In this document: one piece after another, positions 10,200 through 18,311 of the stretch | Numbering within the stretch: position 1 is the stretch's first letter | Layout of the letters: the number at the start of each line of letters is the position of its first letter | Origin: Phallus indusiatus | Taxonomy: Eukaryota; Basidiomycota; Agaricomycetes; Phallales; Phallaceae | Length of the DNA stretch: 64,000 nt | NCBI GenBank assembly: GCA_027605045.1 | Contig: JAQFWX010000023.1 | Span: 1-64,000 of the forward strand | Reading direction: 5' to 3' | Made by a program: the position numbers and the translations under genes | Notes under the pieces: generated by a model | Seen by the model: only the letters and a program-made list of their open reading frames with translations | What the model was told of the DNA's origin: nothing | Databases searched by the model: none

Positions 10200-12733
10200 C
10201 TACCGAGCGGCGTTTCTGAACGCCTCTTCTACTTGAATTGTCAGTAGAAGTAGTTCCTTAGCAGTCATCTGCTCAGGATTGCCGCCTCTGAATGCTACTT
10301 CAGTGGCGAGGCTGTGGTTCAGCCCATCAAGGAACCTCCTCCTGAATGTGTAGTCATCAGGAGGGTGCGCTAGTCTGTTGGCTAGCGTGAGCAGCGCGCT
10401 CATGTACTCGTGTACAGAGTGCGACCCCTGCCGTTCGCGTTCAAATTGAATCGCTACCTCACTTCTAGAGTGGGGTGGCAGGAAACGATCATATAGTCTC
10501 CGCAGTGCAGGGACTAGGGTCCACTCGTGGAGGGGGCGAACGCCTCTCTCCACGTTTTGAGTAAACCATTCTTGGGCCAGCCCTTCTAGGCGCATGCCCA
10601 GAAAGGATATTTGCTCTGCTTGGCTGACTTCTCCAAGCAGGTGGTTTACGCGTAGCCAGCGTAACAGACCCGACACAAAGTTGTCGAAGTCCTCGGCTCT
10701 GGACGAGCCACTATATGTGGGCGGTAGCCCAATCTTCGCTCCTGCTTTCGCGAGGGGCGAGTTGCCTGGCATCATATCCCTGTTTGCAATCAGGGCTTCT
10801 TGAACCATGGCTATGACGCCCTCGAGTACTGGGGCGTCGTCGCTGAAAGGATCAAATCTTTCAGCATGTTCTTCGTCGAACGGTGTGGCGCGGAGATCCT
10901 CGCCATACTGTGGTCGACGAGCGTATCCATCATATGTATCGATACGCGGTGCTTCTGCTGGATTTGCAGAAGGTTGCCTATGCCCATTGGGCTCGGCACT
11001 TTGCCTTGGCAGTTGTCTGCCAGGTGGTGGCGCTCTGTCATCTGGACGACTAGAGCTTGTGGCTGGATCTGGCGATGGGATTCTATCGCCAGTGATGGCA
11101 TTATAGCCACCTTCGAACACACGAGCATGGCGGACCGCGTTCATACGCGCGTCCCTCGCGATGCGGATTCTATCTTGTATGATCCGCAGTTGCTGCTCGT
11201 TGGGAGTGTCAGTCTCGAGGGAGCCTGCTACGGCTTCCTCGAGTGCATTAGTGGCCGCCTCCACAGCCCGTGCATGTGTACGGATTGCTCTGTCGGAGAG
11301 TAGTCCTGCTATCCTCTGGTATTCGAGGGCAGCTTGAGCGACCACTTCAGCATCCTCTCGTGGGGGTGCTCCATTTCGCGACTGGTTCACCAGTCGCGTG
11401 GCTATCTCGGTGTCGATATAGTCACCAACCACGTCAGGCTCGTGAGGCGGTTGTCTTGTGAAACGGTACATCCGTCTCACTGTTTCTCTGCCAGCCTCTA
11501 TCTCGGGGCCGGGGTTCCTAGGAGCTGTATATGCTGTAGCTCCTTGGGTAGGAGGTCTAGCAGGACGCGTACTCGGTCCTGGGGTAGCGTTCTGGGAACG
11601 TTGCCTGGTGCCTGTTGGTGCAGGCTCAGGGGATTGGGAATTGCCAGCTGTTGCTGGTGATGGACTGGCGTATGTCGGTCCCGTCGGTGTAACAAACCTA
11701 GCTTGTGGGGCTGGGTTTGTGAATTGATATGCAAGGCGACTCGTCGGCCCTGCTGGTCTAGGACGAGTAGATCCCGTACCTGGTGCAGGCGGATCTACCG
11801 CTCTGCTTTTTCCTTTGTCAGAGCGTGCTTGTGCAGGCTCTGCTTCAGGAGACAAGTCTGTCGTCCTGACCTGGTCCCTGTCAGTGCCTGTAGTAACAGG
11901 CTCTGGCTCGGGGTTTGTTAGGGCTACTCAGCTCAGGCTAGAGGGAGGGGATCCTAAGATAATATATTGGAAGGGAAACTAACTACTCACCTAGAGGGAG
12001 GGGATCCTAAGAGAACAAGCTTAGGGACCCTCACTCTAGGTACAGCTACTATATACATAAAACGACGACGCGGCGTGCGGCCCTGACACAGCTAAGTGTC
12101 AGACGCCCAAACCGAACCTAAGCGACGTGATGTCACGGGCATCATGCCGGGTACGAGCGCGCGACGCGCGCGAGTAGAGAAAGTGAAATAGAGACAGAAC
12201 AAGGAAACGGAGAGTAAAAGTAAAATATGGAAATGATAAATAAAATAGAAACGAAATGGTGCCGATGATAATAAGTAAGAAAATGAGAGACGGCGGTAGC
12301 GTACCCTGACAGGGTTTTCAACTCCTGCGTTGACGTTCTCGATTAATCGAGCTAGTCTCTGCAGTTCTGACGGGGACATATTCCCGTTCCTCACGCCATC
12401 GAGCAACGATGCGTGAACAGCGTTCATGGCCTCATCCCTTCGGATGGACCTGTCGCTCCTAACACTAAGTCTGGAGCGACCAGATGCTACGGACTTTACG
12501 TCCTCATCTTCTTCATCAGCAAGTTGGGGCTGATGTCCCATCGTCTGCGACGCAGGACGAGTGGGATTTTGGGTAGATGCATCCACTCTCTCCCATGTGG
12601 ATGACTCTCCTTCGAGGGTTCCTTCCCTAGACGGGTCGGGATTTTCAGTTTGCACTGGCCCGGGTGGGTCAGGCTGATTGGAATCAGGTGTACCATGATC
12701 TGGTGCACTCTGACTCCTGGTAGTAGGAGCCAT
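10200..12733 (-). pseudogene. gag: Ty3 gag, split by a nested solo LTR
   Basis: Starts at 12733 with MAPTTRSQSAPDHG and reads to a stop at 10200. The N-terminal 140 or so codons (to 12312) are followed by the 396-bp LTR at 11916-12311, then the frame resumes at 11915 in the same phase and continues to AFRNAAR-stop. The C-terminal third matches a retrotransposon gag domain (AQEWFTQNV, LYDRFLPP, FERERQGSHSVHEYMSAL, FLDGLN). The middle is P/T/R-rich and low complexity. The zinc knuckle usually placed at the gag end is in the overlapping -1 frame, which is open across the gag stop. As it stands the frame reads into the LTR and is broken. Confidence 0.85.
11916..12311 (-). mobile_element. Solo LTR, 396 bp, nested in gag
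   Basis: Starts TGTTAGGG and ends CCCTGACA. GGGTT is present on both sides (11911-11915 and 12312-12316), a perfect 5-bp target duplication. It is the reverse complement of the LTR at 15367-15711, with an extra ~50 bp made by a repeat of CTAGAGGGAGGGGATCCTAAG. In the minus orientation it carries a TATATAGTAGCTG promoter-like stretch. Confidence 0.9.
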
Positions 12734-12790
12734 TTAATCCTCCTGCAATAGGAAGGGTTAATTTCGCTTGCTTAATACAGCGGCGGGTTG

Positions 12791-13129
12791 TTTTTAACGC
12801 CTTTGGTGTTAAAAAAGATGTAACGTTCGTTACTTTTTATAGTGTACCGCGTACGGTACACAAGTTTTATCACGCTGTAGTCTCACACCACGAATAACAG
12901 ACCAAGGGTGCTGTATTTTTTATGGTGTAAAACAAAATGCGCGTGCTGAATCAGCACGCATGTAACTACTACTAATGTACAGTTATTACATAATGGCTCG
13001 CCGCGTCACGGCGAGCCAGAGGCGTTAAGCGCCTCTATTATTAGAAGTACTAATAGTAATTACTGCAGAGGGCGAAGCCCTCTGCATATGCCTAAGTGGC
13101 ATATACTCAATCCACCGCATACGGTGGAT
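12791..13129. repeat. String of consecutive short hairpins
   Basis: Upstream of gag lie back-to-back perfect inverted repeats with 1-5 nt loops: 12820-12833, 12842-12861 (GTGTACCG/CGGTACAC), 12941-12959 (GCGTGCTGA/TCAGCACGC), 12995-13017 (GGCTCGCCG/CGGCGAGCC), 13019-13035, 13039-13055, 13065-13085 (GCAGAGGGC/GCCCTCTGC), 13086-13104 and 13110-13129 (ATCCACCG/CGGTGGAT), plus an imperfect one at 12791-12815. Placement suggests the 5' leader or remains of the 5' LTR of the Ty3 element. Confidence 0.9.
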
Positions 13130-13130
13130 C

Positions 13131-13785
13131 CGTTACAATTTTCGAGGACATGATCATGGAAGGAGTCGTGGCTGTTTATATCGATGATATCCTGATCTAT
13201 ATGAGAACGAAAGAAGAGCACGATCGCATCACACGCCGTGTCTTAGAACATCTAAGGGAGCATAAACTCTATCTCAAGGCCGAGAAATGCAAGTTCTGCT
13301 GTACCAAGATTGAGTATTTAGGTCTGATCATTTCCGAGAACACTGTCAAAATGGATCCCACAAAAGTGTCAGGGGTCAGAGACTGGCCAATCCCAAAGAA
13401 CGTTACCAAAGTTCAGTCATTCTTAGGTTTCACAAACTTCTATTGTCGATTTATCAAGGATTTCTCGCTCATTGCTGTCCCTCTATTCGGTCTCACCAAG
13501 AAAGAGGTTCCGTTCATCTGGTCTGACACTTGTCAACGAGCTTTTGACTCTCTGAAATTGGCAATGACCTCTGCACCAGTTCTTGCGATTCCTGATCCAT
13601 CGAAACCTTACTGAGTGGAAGCTGACAGTTCTGACTTTGTGACAGGTGCCGTCTTGTCTCAACCTTCTCTTGCGGACAACAAATGGCACCCTATAGCCTT
13701 CTTCTCCAAGTCCTTAAGCCCAGTCGAGCGAAATTATGAAATCCACGATAAAGAGATGTTGGCCATCATTCGAGCATTGTGTCAA
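13131..13785 (+). pseudogene. Ty3 RT/RNase H fragment
   Basis: A plus-strand fragment of a second, unrelated-looking Ty3 pol. It enters mid-RT just before VAVYIDDILIYM (YIDD catalytic box), runs through the RT thumb (FLGFTNFYCRFIKDFS), meets an in-frame TGA at 13612 and continues into RNase H ([16 protein letters not shown] ... [16 protein letters not shown]). Both ends are abrupt: the left edge meets the hairpin-rich element and the right edge meets an LTR-like start (TGTCAAG) at 13780. It lacks the short hairpins of its neighbours. Confidence 0.9.
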
Positions 13786-14526
13786 GTACCGATATCCAGG
13801 AACGGTAATAGATACTATAATGTATTTTAGTCGCTGACTATAACACCAATAACTGTCACCATTGGTTGACGACAGTCAGGACTTGGCCTCATGTCATGAT
13901 CCGAAATCATGACTTCGATTCCGATATGTTTTCCGACGAATAACTTACGACCGAACCTCTTCGACGAACCAAACTCGAACTACACTTGAACTGATCGAGT
14001 CTAGACTAGCGTCTAGACTAACGATCTATTCTAGGACGACTTATATAAGAGGTTCTCATGACGTCGTATTATTTCCCTTTGTTTAATCTCTTAGTTAGCG
14101 AAAACTCATGTTTTCCATGAGTTCGATTATGTAAGCAAGAAATACCTTCCTAACTTGTATTTCTTTGTCTTCAACCCTGACTCTAGAATATGTATATAAA
14201 CCCATGTAAAATACATAGTTAGAGTCGTCTTGAAATCGAACTTTGGTTCGATTCAATATATTCTCTTTATCTGATTCTTGCTCGACGACTTCTTCGAAGT
14301 CGTCTCGAACTTCTTCTTCGATCTCGAACTTCGTCGTCTGCGCCGACGAAGTTATTGTCATCGTGGTCGGACATCATTGTCGTGAGTACTTGTTGTTACC
14401 GAATCAAATCGAGGAACAACTCAGACCTTCCGGAGCGGGCGCAACACATACGTTGAAGCCAAGTTCCTCATCGATCTCGAACTCGTTCTCGAACCCTCGA
14501 ACTCATCGAAGACTCGGACCTTGACA
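13780..14526. mobile_element. Candidate LTR, hairpin-rich
   Basis: Begins TGTCAAGTACC and ends GGACCTTGACA, which are near-inverted termini, and starts exactly where the RT fragment is cut. The flanking 5-mers (CATTG and CCTCA) do not match, so this is not a clean solo insertion. Inside are perfect inverted repeats such as 13893-13913, 14103-14123, 14284-14304 (9-bp stem, 3-nt loop) and 14328-14352. Similar hairpins go on to about 14920 (for example 14809-14829), so the element may extend beyond the stated end. No coding domain was recognised. Confidence 0.45.
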
Positions 14527-15289
14527 CCTCAACCTATAAGAGATTGTGCCACGACAGTCTTCTTCAGGATTTGTCCTGACGTTCGTCACGAGCGTCGAGT
14601 TCGTCAAGGACATTACGGATATGTGCGTTCCGAGCTTCGAGAGCCGCGAGCTGTATCTTGTATTGAATGATATCAAGCTCGACAATAATGAAGAAAGCTT
14701 CAAGATGTAACTCTCGGCAACGACGGATGGCTTCCGTCGCTGCAAGTCTCGAGGAAAGATCTCGATGTTCAATGGTGAAGAGAATAAGAGAAAAGAGAGT
14801 TTATAGAGATATCGAACTACGTTCGATATTAAGTCTGAAGAACTATCTACAAGTATGCTAGGGTTTATATACACGTCAGATAATTAATTCTAGCTCAGTT
14901 CGAAATAGATTCCGAACTTGAGAAATACAAACAAGTCGTGAGATTCGTAAGTTATATCAATATATGCAGGGTATGATGTCTCATGTGATGAACATGAGGT
15001 GTGCAGGGATGAGAGCTGTGCATACATGGACCTATGTTCGTCATCTATGATCTCATAACCGGAACGTGCGTGGAATATTCTAGAAAGGGCTTTCCGCGGG
15101 TGTTCCAGGAGTTAAGAGAGACAGGTGTGTCTCTATTCGAGTTGTAGGGTTGATTGAGATGACTGAACGCGATGGTCTTATCGTGAGTGACGTAAGCGAG
15201 ATAAGATTACGGAGATAAACAGTAAATGATCGGATATGGATTACGTAATGTTACCGGAAGTGATGTCATGAATCGGATCATGACAGAGT
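14527..15289. other. Non-coding, hairpin-rich then plain DNA
   Basis: The left part (to about 14920) continues the inverted-repeat-rich composition of the preceding block; the right part shows nothing recognisable. No gene was found. Confidence 0.4.
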
Positions 15290-15366
15290 GGGTATTTGTG
15301 CATGTGCAGAGTGGATGTTTGTGTGCGCAGAGTGGGTGTTTGTGTGTGTGCAGAGTGAGTGGGTGT
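15290..15366 (-). repeat. Short inverted copy of the CACTCTG satellite
   Basis: GTGCAGAGTGGATGTTTGTG-type units are the reverse complement of the array at 16464-17215. The stretch directly abuts the start of the LTR at 15367. Confidence 0.8.
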
Positions 15367-15711
15367 TGTCAGGGTATGCTACCACCATCTCTCATTTTTC
15401 TTTATTTATTATCATCGGCATTACTTTATTTCTATTCCATTTATTATTTCCATATTTTATATTTACCTTCTGTTTATTCGTTCTGTCTCTATTTCACCTT
15501 CTCTACTCACGCGTGTTGCATGCTCGTACCCAGCGTGATGCCCGTGACATCACGTTGCTTAGGTTCGGCTTGAGCACCTGGCACTTAGCTGTGCCAGGGC
15601 CGCACGCCGTGTTGTCGTTTTATGTATATAGTAGCTGTACCTAGAGTGAGGGTCCCTAAGCTTGTTCTCTTAGGATCCCCTCCCTCTAGTCTGAGCTGAG
15701 TAGCCCTAACA
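15367..15711 (+). mobile_element. LTR, 345 bp, plus orientation
   Basis: Begins TGTCAGGG and ends CCCTAACA; same family as the nested LTR at 11916-12311 but in the opposite orientation and without its ~50-bp internal duplication. It carries TATGTATATAGTAGC near 15623. Flanks (GGTGT left, GAGGG right) do not form a target duplication because its right side adjoins an inverted LTR remnant. Confidence 0.85.
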
Positions 15712-16463
15712 GAGGGGATCCTAAAAGAACAAGCTTAGGGACCCTCACTGTCATGCCCACGTAATACCTTGCTTAAGTGGAGCTCCACTCATTCCTTTTC
15801 CATACCTCGCTTACATTCTTTTGTTCCCCCATTCCGAACCATTTCCTTTTCCGTCCTTGTTATCTTGTTGTAACCTGTTTCAGGTCTCTATTTAGTTTCA
15901 TAGCTATTTAAAGATCGACCTTCCTGTAACTACTTCTCCAGTTCTAATATAGATCTTATTCCACCCATTCTCCCACACATTTCACATCTCGATCCAATCT
16001 CATCTAAGATCCCTTGTCATCGTTGACAACGTCTTCAAGTGTCGTCGGTGACATTGTGTCTATCTTCTTCAACAACTACCTCTGATCAACCTCTCCAACC
16101 CCCAATCCTATGTCGCAGCCACGCTGCACACTCCCAGGCCTCATCCCCATCTCTCCGACCCTAGACCCAGCCTCAAGATGTGGCAGCTTCGCAGCTCAGT
16201 CTCAATCCTAGCAACTCCAACGTCACTTGTACATTGGAGACCCAGTCCGACCTGAAATTGTTGGTGACACACCGTGAGGGCGCAACTCAAGAGTAAGTTG
16301 AAGCCAACCAACATTCGACCCCCTTCCGATCCTGTCCTGAGCCTCGCTTAGTCATCCTGACCCTGGCACATAACAATATGTAATATACAGGAATAGGAGA
16401 TGGAGTATGGAGGAGTAGAATCTGAAAGTACTAAATAAGAAAAAATGAGAGACAGCAGTAGCA
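15712..16463 (-). mobile_element. Inverted LTR remnant split by an insertion
   Basis: 15712-15748 is the reverse complement of the LTR stretch near 15644-15690, with arms of about 37 bp around the centre. 16376-16463 resembles the other end of the same LTR family in minus orientation (AAAATGAGAGACAGCAGTAGC against AAAATGAGAGACGGCGGTAGC in the nested copy). The two pieces are separated by 15749-16375. The remnant ends directly on the CACTCTG array. Confidence 0.6.
15749..16375. mobile_element. Candidate ~627-bp insertion (LTR-like)
   Basis: Starts TGTCATGCC and ends GGCACATAACA, near-inverted termini, and lies between two pieces of one LTR remnant. The adjacent 5-mers (CTCAC, ATATG) do not match, so a target duplication is not visible. 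There is no open coding domain; a CTATTTAAAG stretch lies near 15910. Confidence 0.35.
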
Positions 16464-17215
16464 TCCACTCTGTGCACACTCACTCTGTGTGTACACAAAC
16501 ATCCACTCTGCGTGTGCACAAACACCCCATCTGCACACACCCACTCACTCTGCGCACACAAACATCCACTCTGCGCACACACAAACACCCACTCTGCGTG
16601 CGCACACACAAACACCCACTCTGCGCGCGCACACCCACTCACCCACTCACTCTGCACGTGCACACTCACTCACTCTGCACTCTGCACATGCACACCCAAT
16701 CACTCTGTGCGCATGTACAAACACCCCATCTGCGCACACCCACTCACTCTGCGCACACAAACATCCACTCTGCGCACACACAAACACCCACTCTGCGCGC
16801 ACACACCCACTCACTCTGCACGCGCACACTCACTCACTCTGCACTCTGCACATGCACACCCAATCACTCTGTGCGCATGTACAAACACCCCATCTGCGCA
16901 CACCCACTCACTCTGCGCACACAAACATCCACTCTGCACACGCACACACAAACACCCACTCTGCGTGCGCACACACAAACACCCACTCTGCACGCGCACA
17001 CCCGCGCACACACAAACACCCACTCTGCACGCGCACACCCAAACACCCACTCACTCTGCACACCCACACCCACTCACTCTGCACACCCACACCCACTCAC
17101 TCTGCACTCTGCACGTGCACACCCACTCTGCGCACACGCACACACCATGCACACACCTACTCCCTCTGCGCTCCCTGTCCCCCCCTCACTTGCACTCACA
17201 CATTTTGTGCGCGTG
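16464..17215 (+). repeat. CACTCTG(C/T)GC satellite with 164-bp higher-order unit
   Basis: About 750 bp of CACCCACTCACTCTGCGCAC-like phrases. A longer unit is duplicated: the phrase CCAATCACTCTGTGCGCATG occurs at 16696 and 16860, a 164-bp period. All three plus-strand frames are open over 240-260 codons of T/H/S/C-rich repeats, and several minus frames too. This reflects the repeat, not genes. Confidence 0.9.
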
Positions 17216-18309
17216 CACAAATCTGGTTAAGAGGAGGTAAACCATGGATTATAATGCTAGGAAGCTAGCAGGAGCAGGTGAAAAAAATTCAAACTCAGCA
17301 ACTGTACAGTACACAATAAACTCACAACATCTCCAAAACGCTATATATTAAAATTCTAAAAAGTACCTTTTGTAGAGAAAAAAAAAATAAATAACTACAT
17401 TTTTTTCTGCTCATTTATTTATCAGGTTTTGAGCTGTCTACAGTCAAAATACACAAAAACTCCAAATGACACACATTTGAATGTCTGTCTGTCCTTGGAA
17501 TTTCATATCCAGTATCTGTAGTATGATTTGACAGCTTGGTCAGTCTAGTGGCTGTATGTCAATAAGACTGGAGACATAGCAAATACATGATACACAGGTC
17601 TGTATATAATAAATCTCTCAAGAATAGAAGTACCACTGGGTATGAGGGAGGATTCATGAACTTGTATAAGGCTAACATATACCTCTCACAATACTTTATT
17701 GAATTATATGATAGAAACTCCTTAAAGGTACATAGAGTTTGTTACATGAGACTGCCAATTAGAATGTGTTTTCTTAATAGTAGTAAGGAGGGGGACTTAG
17801 GGGAATTTTAATTAGAGTCCAACATCTTATTATCATCTTTAATATCTCAATCTCAATCAGTTTCAAGGTTTTATGAACCTTCCAGGTGATGGTGACAAAT
17901 TGTAGCTCCATCCCTATTTTTATGACTGGACAGTTCACATGAACTTTTGTATAGTACCTCTTCCTACTTTCTAATACTAACAAATTTATTATGTAAGTTA
18001 AATACTGTTGAGAAATGATAAGGTAAGTTGTCTTATGATTTTGAAGCACAATACTCTATTTGTTAATCAAAAGGCTTCCCAGTGTTCTTTAAACATCAAA
18101 CTGCCATGGATGAGAGTGGTAGAGACATGAATGACATAGGGCAAAGATAGGGGTCAGGGTTAAAGCATTTTTATAAAATCACTCAGAGAACAATAGACCT
18201 AGCCTTATTTACAAGAATAGATAAAATAATGAACAAGAATCCTGTCATTTATGCAAACTTAAACAAAAGAGACATTGTACAGACATCAACCTTCCTCCTT
18301 ACATACACT
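17216..18309. other. AT-rich DNA, no gene recognised
   Basis: Low-complexity AT-rich sequence with short open frames only. No conserved motif, RNA gene or element terminus was seen. It separates the repeat nest from the first host gene remnant. Confidence 0.5.
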
Positions 18310-18311
18310 CA

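Larger units (their letters stand above)
6236..13135 (-). mobile_element. Ty3-type LTR retrotransposon remnant, hairpin-rich
   Basis: On the minus strand the order is gag (12733 to 10200), then pol in the -1 frame with zinc knuckle, retropepsin, RT, RNase H and the N-terminal part of integrase, ending at 6236. This Ty3 order is clear. The element is broken three ways: a solo LTR inside gag (11916-12311), a solo LTR inside RT (8100-8786), and loss of the integrase catalytic core and the 3' LTR at 6236. Its own LTRs were not found. The upper edge near 13131-13135 abuts a plus-strand RT fragment of another Ty3 element, so it may have inserted there. The whole element is full of short perfect inverted repeats (see findings). 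Confidence 0.85.

Noticed and set aside
14095..14361. 88-codon minus-strand frame rich in Glu as a gag-like protein
   Set aside because: It lies inside the hairpin-rich LTR-like block and its composition follows the GAA/TTC-rich DNA; no gag motif.
13780..14526. Clean solo LTR insertion
   Set aside because: Termini fit but flanking 5-mers differ, so it is kept only as a candidate LTR.
16445..17268. Three long overlapping plus-strand open frames (240-260 codons) rich in Thr/His/Ser
   Set aside because: They are three readings of one tandem repeat; composition and overlap show a satellite, not proteins.
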